Shown here one piece after another: positions 19,501 to 27,932 of a stretch of DNA of 45,961 nt. The position numbers and the translations under genes are program-made. A model generated the notes under the pieces. The model had not been told where the DNA came from. It searched no databases and saw only the letters and a program-made list of their open reading frames with translations. Each line of letters opens with the position of its first letter. Position 1 is the first letter of the stretch. Source of the DNA: a virus. The stretch spans positions 1 to 45,961 of the IMG/VR virus record IMGVR_UViG_3300008113_000088; one strand, 5' to 3'.

Positions 19501-22500
19501 GTAGTTCTCACTCCATCTATCTGTTTAAATGTATCTATTGCAAAATTTTGATTTATACCATTATATGCATAATAGCAATATATGTTATCAGTTAAAAGTG
19601 GAGCATCGGAGAAGGTAATATTTGAACCAGATATAGTATAATCAATTCCCGGTTTTTGATATACTCCGTTTCTAACAACAAACAAATGATATACTGAGAT
19701 TGGAGTAAATAAAATTCCGTCTATTGAAATTGGCCAAGTAGTTCTTATTCCGTCAAAAAATTGTAAAGTGTCTAATAATACATTTTTAGTATTTGCTGGA
19801 GATAATTGTCTATTAAAACGTAAAATATTATAAGTATCGGAATTTGCAGGCGCAGTTTGAAATGTTATTTTATTTTGAGATACGGAATGAGTTTGTAAAT
19901 CTGGTCTTAATAACGAATTATTTTTTATTGCAAATACATCACCAGTATTATTTGTATATTGTGGAACTCCTTTATCAGATAAATTAAAAGTTTTTCTAGA
20001 AGAATTTTGAACTACATTTAATCTATCAAGGTTAGCCCCTTTAGATGTTAAATTATTTGCAAAATATTTGCTGTTAAAATCAATAATAGTACATTTATTT
20101 GATGATGTGTACGTTTGCACAAAAGTAATAGACGAACCAGTAACTGAATATTGATCATGATCTAAAACATTATTATCAATATTAACTATTAAATTAATTT
20201 CTCCATTAATTGGAGTGTATGTAAGACCATTTCTATATGTTAAATTAAATGTTTTTGAAAACCCATTAAATATAATAGGATTCAAAACTTCAACATAACT
20301 GGTTGAATATTCAGGGCTAGAATACATAAATTTAGTATCTATGCCATATACAGTATCTGAATTTTCAGTATATACCGTACCATCAAGTAAATTTTTTGTT
20401 ATTTCGTATGTTGATTTTGGAGATTTACTTGAATTGGCTTCAAGGTATTCGGTTAATTTTTGTAAATTTATTGGCTTTACATCAATAATTTTGCGGGTAT
20501 TAATATCCCCTATATCTACAATTGAACAAGTTACATTTTCATCAATATACCATCCTACTAAATTTACAAAAGGATTATTAATTAAATTGCTAAAGATTAA
20601 CTGATTTCCGCTTAAAGAATAATTGGCTAATGGAGATAAATGAGTTTGATACACTCCATTAACAAATATCATCAAATTACATGTTGTTGATGGAGTGTAA
20701 TTTATAGTATAATTAGCACCAGCTCCTGTAAATGTTAAAGCTTTTAAATTTGGATGGTATAAAACATTAAGATTATCAGCTTCTGATAATGTAATTGAAT
20801 TAAACGTTAAAATATTTCCACTGAGAGTAAACGCTGTTTGTGCTTGTACAACACCATTAATTGAAATTATAAGTTGTTCTTTAGACGATGGAACTACTGG
20901 ACTTGAATTCGCAGTTAATGTTACTTGATTTGAAAATAAAGTAGTTGTTAAAATTTGAAACGGACTTTGAATCCTTTGTAATATAATATTATCACTGGAA
21001 GATACTGTAAACCTTGGAATATAATCTGACTCAGTTAAATAATATGATTCATATGGAAGTTGATATACACCATTACAAAAAGAAATACCATAATTAGTTT
21101 CACTGGCATTTTGATTAATAAATTCTAAGGGTACTTTAAATATATACTCTCCCAATTCAAACTCTACATCACTAATTACATTAATCGTGATATAATTTTC
21201 ATTAATTGCTGTAATAATACCAAATGATTTACTAAAACTGCCATAAACAATATCAGATACTAAAAATGATGATGCATCAAATACTGCAATTTTTAATAAA
21301 TTGGACTTCGGTAAATTTACAGTTAAATCAATTAAATTATTTAATGTAGACTTAAAAATAACTGAACTATTAAATACTTCTTCTTTTGTCTCAAAAAATT
21401 CTCGTTTGTTTTCAATTCTATGTTTTCCAAATACCTTAAATCCAGATACATGAGTATTATCAAGTACTTGATTTTTCCATTCGGAAGTATTTCTATTTGA
21501 TGTTATTGTATATGACCAATCTTGAGTATAATCACTATCAATAATTTTTTGACTTGAATCGCTAACAAAACCAAGATTATCTAAAAATTTTGGTGTGTAT
21601 TTAATATAAGGAGATCTTTTGCAATAAACTGAAGCATTACTAATACTTTGAATATTTCCATATAACACCCCAAGTGGGTCATAAATCGCATCCCCATTTG
21701 AGATAGTTCCAGATATCACATAGTACTCTAATGTAGATGATTGCGAATCAAATTTTACAACTTCGGCTTTAACATTAGATGTGGGAGTTCCAAATGTTAA
21801 AATATCACCCTGATTGAGCTGTTTTCTTTTTAATTTTGAATTAAAAGTTGCCCCAAAACCAAATTGGCTTTGGACACCAATTGTAGGAAATGAAGTTAAA
21901 TTATATTTACTTTTTAAAACATTAACTTTTCTAATAATTCCAGAATCAGCTATTATCTCAAACTCATAGTTTAAATCTATTACACCATTTACAGTTATTT
22001 TATCCAATGAAGAATTATAATTGTTGCCACCATCTAAAACTTCAATAGAGTCCAATTCAAAATTATTAATAAGTTTGGCACTGTTTGGAATTTTTAACTG
22101 ATACTTAGTATTTTTATTACCAATTAGTTCATTGCCAACCGAATCATATGTAAACTTCGTAAGCTTTCCTACCTCAGACGAATTTAGTTGAATAAGTGCT
22201 CCAGTGCCAAATTGAGAATTTATTCCGATTACTTCCGGCAATTTAGAATAATTTTTTCCATAATTTGAAATATTAATGGTATTAATAGGACCTAATGCGG
22301 TAAGTGAATTAGTAATATACGATATGTTTTCCAATGATAATGTTGTCAAATTTGTTAAATTTTCTACTGCAAATTTAGTAGTTGATATTACACTGAAAAC
22401 TGTTTGATTTCCTAAATTAGCATTAAACTTTACCTTGTCTCCAACTAATAAACCATGATTTTCACTAGTCGTAAATACTATACAATTTTGCTCATTAATT

Positions 22501-24593
22501 TCACTAAAATTAACTAAAGTTAATTGCTTTCCAACAATGCTAGAAATTTGTGCAGAAAATCCACTACCAATATTTCCCACATTGCTTATAATTAATTTAT
22601 CATTTACTTTATAGTTAGTTCCTGCGTTTTCTATAATTACACTATCTATTTTTCCACTATTATATTGACTAGATTTTAATATAGTTTTATTAAATTTTAA
22701 CGATGGAACTTCTAACTCATATACATCATTTGAGTACAGTCTACCCCCATCTTCAATAATTGGAGCTGATGGTAGTGCATGTAATCGTAATAGAACTGGA
22801 GTAGAATTTCTATCTCCATTAACATAACCTTTAATAAAATATGTAAGTTCTCCAGAAGTTAAACAATTTCTACCATATAGATGGATATCACTGCCAGATA
22901 CTACACTAACAGTTCCATTTCCCACTAAAGTACAATTTAAAAATTGAGTATTATTTTTACTTTGGTAGTTTATTATTGTATTATTTACAAACAATTTCCC
23001 ATTAGTCTTTGGAAAATTGAAAGTTGATTCTACTGAAATAGTAGAATTTGATGATGATGTAATATTATTAGTAGTAGAAGTAACTTTTGTTGATGATGGA
23101 AGATATAAATTTTTATACTTTAGTGATTTTTGTAATTCAAACTCATATAAAACATCACTTATTTTTGAAATTTCAGAAACTACTAATGATGTACCTGGAA
23201 TATTATTAGCAGAATCTTTAGATTGCACCAATTCAATTAAATTTATACCATCTAAATTTGATATTGGACTATAATTAGATATCAACTCACAACGTACAGC
23301 TATTTTTTCGTAAAATACTGCAGAAGATGGTTTAAATACATAATTTTTTGGATATTCTATAGTAGGATTTTCAGAAATAATCTCAATAGCAGGATTTCCT
23401 TCTTTGTTGATATCTGTTACTGGATATGCTTTTGAAATAAATGCTCTTGGATTTTCCCCACCTTCTCCAATAATTTTGTCATCAATTTTAAAATATCCAA
23501 TAACATCATACAAAATTAGTTCATTTGTGCCAGAATCCCAGGTATCTACTTTTGCAGTTCCGGTAGTGACTCCATTTGAATCTACATTATAAATTTGTTG
23601 ATCTTGAATAAATGTTCTTGGTCTTATTCTTGCACTAATTGGACCAATATAATTTTCTCCTTCATTTATAACTGAGACCTGAGTAATAGCACCAGATGAA
23701 TTCATCTGAGTTACTTTCATTTGAGCTGAAACTGGCACAACAACTTCACCTGGCATTTTTTTACCAATACCAGAACCAATAATTTCAATTAATGGTTCGG
23801 CAACCAAGTTGCCATTGTCTAATTCGTAATAATAATTATTGCCGCCAGAAATTAAAGTAAATGTATCAATTTTTCCTGTGTAATTTAAAATATCAATGAC
23901 CGCACCAGAACCTCTAGGCGTGAGACGTATCTTTACCTTCTTATCGTTAAATAAAATTCTGAATAAAATTTTATGAGATTCTTCACTTCCTTTAGCGGAA
24001 TAAAAAGATTTTATATTTTTTAAAAATGTGATTAAATTTAGATCTTTTGCTAATACTTCTGGTAGGATTGGAGAAATTTCAGATTTTATTCTCTTTAAAA
24101 ATTCCTGAGTAAAATAATATGCAATATTAACTACTTGAGATCCACCAGCATGAGAAACAGCGACAGAACCTTGTTTATATACTACCTGATTATATGGAAC
24201 ACTTTCAAACACAAACGCAGAAGTTCCACGAACACAGTCAATAAATTGAGTTGCGGTTTTTTCCTTGTAAAAAATTATTTCTCCATCAATTGAAAGATAC
24301 CCATTTTTGTCGGGAAATCCTTTAGTGGATATTACGGTGATAATATCAGAACTATCTGTTAAATGAGATTGTAAATTTGTATATTGTGTTAAACTAGCTA
24401 GAGTATAACTTCCAATATTATAATAATTAATTAAGTTAGTAACTAAATCTAACGAATTATACTTGGTTTCCTGAGATTCATAATATGAATTTAAAAATGA
24501 AATGAATTTTGGATTATCTTGGGAAACAAAGTTTGGTAACTGCTTTTCAATCAGTGAAGAAATATTTACAATTTTTTCCTTTAGACTGTTCAT
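16551..24593 (-). CDS. 2680-aa baseplate-associated repeat protein in the gene 7 position
   Basis: The largest gene here. It lies between gp6 and gp8 exactly where T4 has gene 7 (1032 aa), so a gp7 role in the wedge is a reasonable inference for its first about 250 residues (start MNSLKEKIVNISSLIEKQLP). Residues about 1230-2370 contain at least 13 repeats of about 90 aa with the core NGVYQxPxxDYTxSGxxIxF, for example RNGVYQKPGIDYTISGSNIT. Flanking regions have glycine-aromatic modules (NEGENY, NAGTNY, GGNNYTDPVI, GGSNYNEKDI, KGEGY). The IDGEIIFYKEK...CVRGTSA module occurs near residue 100 and again at the C-terminus. Start overlaps the gp6 stop (ATGA). The repeats look like an extended adhesin-like arm. 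Confidence 0.88.
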   Translation of the reverse strand: MNSLKEKIVNISSLIEKQLPNFVSQDNPKFISFLNSYYESQETKYNSLDLVTNLINYYNIGSYTLASLTQYTNLQSHLTDSSDIITVISTKGFPDKNGYLSIDGEIIFYKEKTATQFIDCVRGTSAFVFESVPYNQVVYKQGSVAVSHAGGSQVVNIAYYFTQEFLKRIKSEISPILPEVLAKDLNLITFLKNIKSFYSAKGSEESHKILFRILFNDKKVKIRLTPRGSGAVIDILNYTGKIDTFTLISGGNNYYYELDNGNLVAEPLIEIIGSGIGKKMPGEVVVPVSAQMKVTQMNSSGAITQVSVINEGENYIGPISARIRPRTFIQDQQIYNVDSNGVTTGTAKVDTWDSGTNELILYDVIGYFKIDDKIIGEGGENPRAFISKAYPVTDINKEGNPAIEIISENPTIEYPKNYVFKPSSAVFYEKIAVRCELISNYSPISNLDGINLIELVQSKDSANNIPGTSLVVSEISKISDVLYEFELQKSLKYKNLYLPSSTKVTSTTNNITSSSNSTISVESTFNFPKTNGKLFVNNTIINYQSKNNTQFLNCTLVGNGTVSVVSGSDIHLYGRNCLTSGELTYFIKGYVNGDRNSTPVLLRLHALPSAPIIEDGGRLYSNDVYELEVPSLKFNKTILKSSQYNSGKIDSVIIENAGTNYKVNDKLIISNVGNIGSGFSAQISSIVGKQLTLVNFSEINEQNCIVFTTSENHGLLVGDKVKFNANLGNQTVFSVISTTKFAVENLTNLTTLSLENISYITNSLTALGPINTINISNYGKNYSKLPEVIGINSQFGTGALIQLNSSEVGKLTKFTYDSVGNELIGNKNTKYQLKIPNSAKLINNFELDSIEVLDGGNNYNSSLDKITVNGVIDLNYEFEIIADSGIIRKVNVLKSKYNLTSFPTIGVQSQFGFGATFNSKLKRKQLNQGDILTFGTPTSNVKAEVVKFDSQSSTLEYYVISGTISNGDAIYDPLGVLYGNIQSISNASVYCKRSPYIKYTPKFLDNLGFVSDSSQKIIDSDYTQDWSYTITSNRNTSEWKNQVLDNTHVSGFKVFGKHRIENKREFFETKEEVFNSSVIFKSTLNNLIDLTVNLPKSNLLKIAVFDASSFLVSDIVYGSFSKSFGIITAINENYITINVISDVEFELGEYIFKVPLEFINQNASETNYGISFCNGVYQLPYESYYLTESDYIPRFTVSSSDNIILQRIQSPFQILTTTLFSNQVTLTANSSPVVPSSKEQLIISINGVVQAQTAFTLSGNILTFNSITLSEADNLNVLYHPNLKALTFTGAGANYTINYTPSTTCNLMIFVNGVYQTHLSPLANYSLSGNQLIFSNLINNPFVNLVGWYIDENVTCSIVDIGDINTRKIIDVKPINLQKLTEYLEANSSKSPKSTYEITKNLLDGTVYTENSDTVYGIDTKFMYSSPEYSTSYVEVLNPIIFNGFSKTFNLTYRNGLTYTPINGEINLIVNIDNNVLDHDQYSVTGSSITFVQTYTSSNKCTIIDFNSKYFANNLTSKGANLDRLNVVQNSSRKTFNLSDKGVPQYTNNTGDVFAIKNNSLLRPDLQTHSVSQNKITFQTAPANSDTYNILRFNRQLSPANTKNVLLDTLQFFDGIRTTWPISIDGILFTPISVYHLFVVRNGVYQKPGIDYTISGSNITFSDAPLLTDNIYCYYAYNGINQNFAIDTFKQIDGVRTTFALTTNYVSSQVYSSSNLIITRNGVYQKPDVDYTIGGNSNARYIQFDSPLTTQEPLHIVNYKSNDLVNITNRFTQYNTTTLQYTSQTPAVDINTLLIFVNGTLQVGNSWSFDSGTNRLIFAGFVSLSFDNVTILAFQNQKRTFDTITTVSGVETYSLQINGSPIATEPPINSDLIVSINGVYQLPTTSYSVSGSLITIPGILAGSEVHIYQIGSNETEIIDDFDDNYSKSTYKLLSNYSSVNPVEISDILLLRNGIVQNPEVDYTTGNGFITFTTNITVEDDIYLLYCHGNDKISITNINGTTITLASSIPPEQYKNIIVYLDGTNQFYNDNFTISGNTITLSENIPITNAFVIKTVATTTIDKFDDYTDGYRTKFRTYYNNNNLVVADIVTDADILVSINGRIQHPGVQYTLSSQRGMVYFTQPPNPTDVIFMVRMHGNTVVNLTATGTANRYTLSQSISTAERSNLCIFGTTQWCFEELQNFSYVNTNNVDLNITQNISSTLFGIKFEGLIKLLDQINTPYNGVNTKFNMFLNEQNFTPVGTIENDSIASESSIIITKNGKILDPGVDYTLQGDNNSQIQFTTAPVSTDIISVKSVGSFLKLQTITSGFGGKVYNLKKIDATDYYPNAVIERPRKHENQILVIKNGNIQSPLYDYYIDNNKIVFTNNITGTNKLTILDFRGTYSDVNTTDISYQISPGDTLAIDGEENSRIVTSVLSPTVLKTEPYTGNKASGFSANTTIANGKVTSFNITAGGNNYTDPVILVAKGSGYNAVGSATIDINSGNAVVGPVKIQIEGYDQYVNPTVVATAYSYVEQQNLTSKSSVTFATKLNETMNSSQEFVKIFNSYRFGSSNIQITVNSSTGSGATFIPFVSNGRVTKVQLINGGSNYNEKDIEIKVVGGGGFGCIIEPVLNSSGTITSINLKNKGEGYDSYKVIIDSEIIEYTIINTDEAYPRLFGCTRGSNATSHTQNTLVYFDGFI
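17490..20890 (-). repeat. Coding tandem repeats (NGVYQ modules)
   Basis: At least 13 degenerate protein repeats of about 90 residues within the 2680-aa protein. Each has a hydrophobic strand, NG(V/I)xQ, a D/S-Y-T/S pair, then SGxxIxF. Examples: INGVYQLPTTSYSVSG, RNGIVQNPEVDYTTGN, INGRIQHPGVQYTLSS. Sequence identity between copies is low at the DNA level, so the duplication is old. Confidence 0.85.
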
Positions 24594-26758
24594 GAGCAGA
24601 TATCTGGGGTAACTGGAGTAAAGTCTTCAATAGTTGGATCTGGTGGTGGACATCCATATTCTGCAAGCTTTTGCTTGGTATCATTATCCATGTAGTTTTG
24701 AGCTTGAATTTTATTATATAGTGCAATGCAAGGATCTACTGGATCTGTTGGTTGCTCTATAGTTTGGCTACCATCTGGATTTGTTGTTGTCGCAGTTCCA
24801 TCATCACCAACTACTGTAACACTTCCATCTGGATTGTTAGTTGTAGTTCCAGGAACATTAGAAACTGGAGGAATTCCTAATGGATCACCAATTGGCGTTG
24901 TAGGTGGAACTAAAGTATCTGGAGTTGGTAATGGCTGAACAGTACTAGTTTGGGATCCAGTAGAAGATCCTATATCAATATAATCCACTTTAATTGGAGT
25001 AACTACTGGATATGTGTCGGCTCCTGTGGTTATATCTGGATTATCTGGAATAACATAGATATTTATCGGGGAGGTCTGACATGCAGTTAGGGAAAATTCT
25101 ACTAATCCAAGTTCATAATCTATAGTTCCTACAATTGCTACGACTCTTCCCTTTTCGGTCATTAAGTATACTGTTCCATCTTTTTCACAACCAGAAAAAT
25201 TATTGGAAAATCCAACTAAAAATAGCGGAGTATTATACCCCTTAACGCAGAATGGATCACTGATTAAAGTATACTTACTATCAATATTATTTTTTAGTCT
25301 AGTATAGTAATCTAAGGTATACCTATAGCGTACATTTTCAAATAACTGAACGATTCTTCTAAATATTGGCTTTACAACGACAAACTTAACTGCTGGTTCG
25401 ATATCTCTAATAAGACAAATTAATTTAGATGATGAAAATAGACCATTGAAATTTTTAAACTCATCATCTAAATTATAATCTGATATAATTTGTCTTGTTA
25501 AATTGATAAGAGTTAATTTATCTTTATTTGTTTTACTCTGATCATAAATGACATCAATGTATAAGTCAATGAAGAATGGAATAGCATCTTCTATAACTGG
25601 AGTTACAGAACCTACTGCATATTTCTTCAATTCATTGACAATTTTGGTTTTTTCTACAATTGAAATAGTGGAGCCAATCTTTGGCTTGATTGAGATGAAA
25701 ACTTTACCAAATTCTGGAGGTGATTTAGTTTCTCCGCCAATAACCCTAATCAAATCTGCATTTGAGTAAATATTTTGCAGGATGCTTTCATAGTCACTAT
25801 TTACTACTGCTCTTTGCTGAGATGCATAATATCTAGGGGCTCTATATTTTATTGATTTGATTGATTCAAACTCGGATCCACCATCAGTTTTTGCACTGAG
25901 TGCAGTTACTGCAATATTTGTAGGAGATATAACTGCGGAATCGCCAGTTATAGTACCAATGAATTTTAATTGTGAAGTTGCAATCTGATTTGCGACAGAT
26001 CCACTAGACACAATATATCTAATAATAACAATTTCACCGTTTTGTAGTTTTCTTCCAATTATATCGTCTCCAAAAATAATTTCGTATTTTTGATCTTGAA
26101 CTTCTTCAACAAAAAATACTCTATCTGATGCAGTTATACCTACAATACCAAGTTTTCGTTGATATTCAACTTCTAAATTTGTTGATGGATCTGAAATTAT
26201 AAAAACTTTAATAGAATCTGCATCTACAAAGTTATTTGGGACAAAAAAACGTTGGTTTTCGTTGGCATCATTTACAGTGTATCTAATGCTAAATTCGGAG
26301 CCCTCGACTAACTCTATATTTTGAACTGTTACTGAAGAACTTCCTTGAGTATTTACATTCAGCGCATTTCTAAGTAAAAATGTATATACTTTATTATTTT
26401 GAGTTGTTGAAAATAGTGGCCCAGCACTAATATTTACTGATTGATAATTTTGAACATTATTTACTGTAATATTATAATTTACTTTTGCTGAAGTATATGA
26501 ATTTGGTGTATATCCTAATCTCTTTGCATGTGAAACTACATTATCACGAAGAACTGCAGTATCTAAGTTAAGTTCATTAGCCGCCATATTGATGTTATAT
26601 GACGAATACATGCTATTATACGCTAAAATATCCACTAACATGGATAAGTTAGATCCTTCAAAATCGTAATCTTGGAAATCAGTCTTACTTCTGATAAAAT
26701 TTTTAATGGATTCTCTGATTTGATTAAATTCTAAAGCAGAGATAGTAGGTAGTTCCAT
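24590..26758 (-). CDS. gp6: Baseplate wedge subunit gp6
   Basis: 722 residues; T4 gp6 has 660. The N-terminus EFNQIRESIKNFIRSKTDFQ...YDFEGSNLSMLVDILAYNSM and NINMAANELNLDTAVLRDNV is a clear gp6/J-like wedge signature. The core extends to about residue 590. The remaining about 130 residues are a low-complexity Pro/Thr/Asp tail with repeats (TTTNPDGSQT), ending in a Cys-containing segment. gp6 is the iris-like ring component that opens on contraction. ATGA overlap with the 2680-aa gene indicates coupled synthesis. Confidence 0.95.
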   Translation of the reverse strand: MELPTISALEFNQIRESIKNFIRSKTDFQDYDFEGSNLSMLVDILAYNSMYSSYNINMAANELNLDTAVLRDNVVSHAKRLGYTPNSYTSAKVNYNITVNNVQNYQSVNISAGPLFSTTQNNKVYTFLLRNALNVNTQGSSSVTVQNIELVEGSEFSIRYTVNDANENQRFFVPNNFVDADSIKVFIISDPSTNLEVEYQRKLGIVGITASDRVFFVEEVQDQKYEIIFGDDIIGRKLQNGEIVIIRYIVSSGSVANQIATSQLKFIGTITGDSAVISPTNIAVTALSAKTDGGSEFESIKSIKYRAPRYYASQQRAVVNSDYESILQNIYSNADLIRVIGGETKSPPEFGKVFISIKPKIGSTISIVEKTKIVNELKKYAVGSVTPVIEDAIPFFIDLYIDVIYDQSKTNKDKLTLINLTRQIISDYNLDDEFKNFNGLFSSSKLICLIRDIEPAVKFVVVKPIFRRIVQLFENVRYRYTLDYYTRLKNNIDSKYTLISDPFCVKGYNTPLFLVGFSNNFSGCEKDGTVYLMTEKGRVVAIVGTIDYELGLVEFSLTACQTSPINIYVIPDNPDITTGADTYPVVTPIKVDYIDIGSSTGSQTSTVQPLPTPDTLVPPTTPIGDPLGIPPVSNVPGTTTNNPDGSVTVVGDDGTATTTNPDGSQTIEQPTDPVDPCIALYNKIQAQNYMDNDTKQKLAEYGCPPPDPTIEDFTPVTPDICS

Positions 26759-26761
26759 TTA

Positions 26762-27178
26762 TTAACTTTCTCTTACGAGGATAAAATCTACGGTTTGTAC
26801 TATAGGTGGTAATCCAACAATAAAATAATCTATAATTACTTCAAACTCATTAGAGTCATCTTCTACATTAACTGTAATATTATTAAGTGTTATTCTAGGT
26901 TCATAGCTGAGTAGTACAGTTTCAATTTCTTCAATCAATGAATTTGCAGAGAATGTAGTAGTTAACTCAAATAGGTAACTGGTGGTATCAGTTCCAATGA
27001 GAGGATTAAACAGTCTTTCTCCCAATTTAGTCAATACTAAATTTTTGACTGATTGCTTAATTGCCTCTTCATTTTTTAATACTACAAGGTCTTTAGTCAC
27101 AGGATTTAGTCCAAAATTTAAACTAATGTCCTTAAATGACCTAGAAATTTTGCCTAACTCTTGTGAAACAGTTGACAT
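26762..27178 (-). CDS. gp25: Baseplate wedge subunit gp25
   Basis: 138 residues; T4 gp25 has 132. It fits the GPW/gp25 family: DLVVLKNEEAIKQSVKNLVL, TKLGERLFNPLIGTDTTSYL, and the LSYEPRITLNNI segment with the conserved EPR. gp25 joins the wedge to the hub and helps start sheath assembly. In T4, gene 25 lies elsewhere (next to 53 and 26); here it directly precedes gp6. Confidence 0.95.
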   Translation of the reverse strand: MSTVSQELGKISRSFKDISLNFGLNPVTKDLVVLKNEEAIKQSVKNLVLTKLGERLFNPLIGTDTTSYLFELTTTFSANSLIEEIETVLLSYEPRITLNNITVNVEDDSNEFEVIIDYFIVGLPPIVQTVDFILVRES

Positions 27179-27203
27179 TTAAATAAAGTACTATAATTAT
27201 AAA

Positions 27204-27359
27204 CTATTTAGATGTATCTTCAAAGTATTCACAGTAATCTACAGAGTAGATTTTCTTCTTTTTCTTTGGCAAAGGAGCATAATCTGTAATTAATCTTGTA
27301 GTTCCCCACATTTGCTTCATATATGTGGTATCCCTATCGGGATTTGGGTGAATCGCCAT
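27204..27359 (-). CDS. Small conserved protein between PAAR and gp25
   Basis: 51 residues read from the sequence: starts MAIHPNPDRDTTYMKQMWG, contains PLPKKKKKIYSVDYCEYFED, and ends TSK. A good GGAG Shine-Dalgarno precedes ATG, and a late box lies about 60 nt upstream, after a terminator. It has a lysine cluster and acidic ending. Role unknown; its own promoter and position suggest a virion or assembly protein. Confidence 0.75.
   Translation of the reverse strand: MAIHPNPDRDTTYMKQMWGTTRLITDYAPLPKKKKKIYSVDYCEYFEDTSK
27205..27212 (-). promoter_or_regulatory. Possible late promoter box before gp25
   Basis: Minus strand TCTAAATA, one or two changes from the late consensus, about 27 nt before the gp25 ATG. 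It overlaps the stop of the 51-aa gene. Confidence 0.45.
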
Positions 27360-27420
27360 CTGTTTTCTCCAATAATTGGGTCTAACAGAACTTTTAAAGG
27401 GGTTGCTATCCCTTCGGTAG

Positions 27421-27428
27421 TATTTATG
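27421..27428 (-). promoter_or_regulatory. Late promoter box after terminator
   Basis: Minus strand CATAAATA directly downstream of a strong terminator and about 60 nt before the 51-aa gene. Together they separate the PAAR transcript from the gp25-gp6 transcript. Confidence 0.6.
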
Positions 27429-27431
27429 GAC

Positions 27432-27454
27432 AAAAAAAGGGGTCCTAAGACCCC
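27432..27454 (-). terminator. Rho-independent terminator after small basic protein gene
   Basis: On the minus strand: stem GGGGTC/GACCCC with a four-base loop, followed by seven T residues. It lies just downstream of the 47-aa gene and before the next late box. This is the clearest intrinsic terminator of the late block. Confidence 0.9.
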
Positions 27455-27463
27455 GTTTTACTA

Positions 27464-27607
27464 TTATTTACCTTGTCCTCGGTAAGCTTTCTTGCGTCCA
27501 TTGCGACTTGAAGCAGAAAGTCGAGTGTTTTTTGAACGTCCCTGGCGAGTCATTTTGGGCTTTCCAGGACTGTAGCTAGACTTATTGAAACTAGGTGCTT
27601 TTGCCAT
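27464..27607 (-). CDS. Very small basic protein
   Basis: 47 residues: MAKAPSFNKSSYSPGKPK, then MTRQGRSKNTRLSASSRN, ending KKAYRGQGK. It is rich in Lys, Arg and Ser, with about one basic residue in four. It starts 1 nt beyond the PAAR gene stop and ends at a terminator. Probably nucleic-acid- or virion-binding; no family recognised. Likely last gene of the 1081-aa/PAAR transcript. Confidence 0.72.
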   Translation of the reverse strand: MAKAPSFNKSSYSPGKPKMTRQGRSKNTRLSASSRNGRKKAYRGQGK

Positions 27608-27608
27608 G

Positions 27609-27932
27609 TTAGTTCACGAAAACGTTGGTGGGTACAGGTAGTATTGTACGTGGAGAAACGGTATTTGTCAAGTCCCCTACGTGTGCGGATGGCCGACCAT
27701 TAATAAAGACCTTGCTGGGGGCAATGATAGCCCTGGCAAGAGGAACACAAGTAGTGTCTGGGCATACAGGAAAGCCTGGAGCAGGGGTTAGAACGTCCCC
27801 TGCTTTGGCTCTGGGGCGGCCATTGGCAAATACCGTCGCCACGATAGGAGTGACGATATTTGGGGGGTAGACACAGCATGGTCTGAATGAAATGGAATCT
27901 GGATTTCCTAATCCTGCTATGGGTCTTGTCAT
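27609..27932 (-). CDS. PAAR-repeat tail-spike tip protein (gp5.4-like)
   Basis: 107 residues. PAAR features: start MTRPIAGLGNPDS, FANGRPRAKAGDVLTP, FINGRPSAHVGDL and VFVNG-like turns, each following a beta strand. His and several Cys are suitable for the metal site at the cone. PAAR proteins sharpen the tail spike under the hub; T4 gp5.4 (97 aa) is the equivalent, also encoded just before gene 6 in T4. It overlaps the stop of the 1081-aa gene (ATGA). Confidence 0.9.
   Translation of the reverse strand: MTRPIAGLGNPDSISFRPCCVYPPNIVTPIVATVFANGRPRAKAGDVLTPAPGFPVCPDTTCVPLARAIIAPSKVFINGRPSAHVGDLTNTVSPRTILPVPTNVFVN

Noticed and set aside
5803-24593. Possible diversity-generating retroelement acting on the fibre genes
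   Set aside because: No reverse transcriptase, no template/variable repeat pair with adenine-biased change in the window. The repeats are old, protein-level modules.
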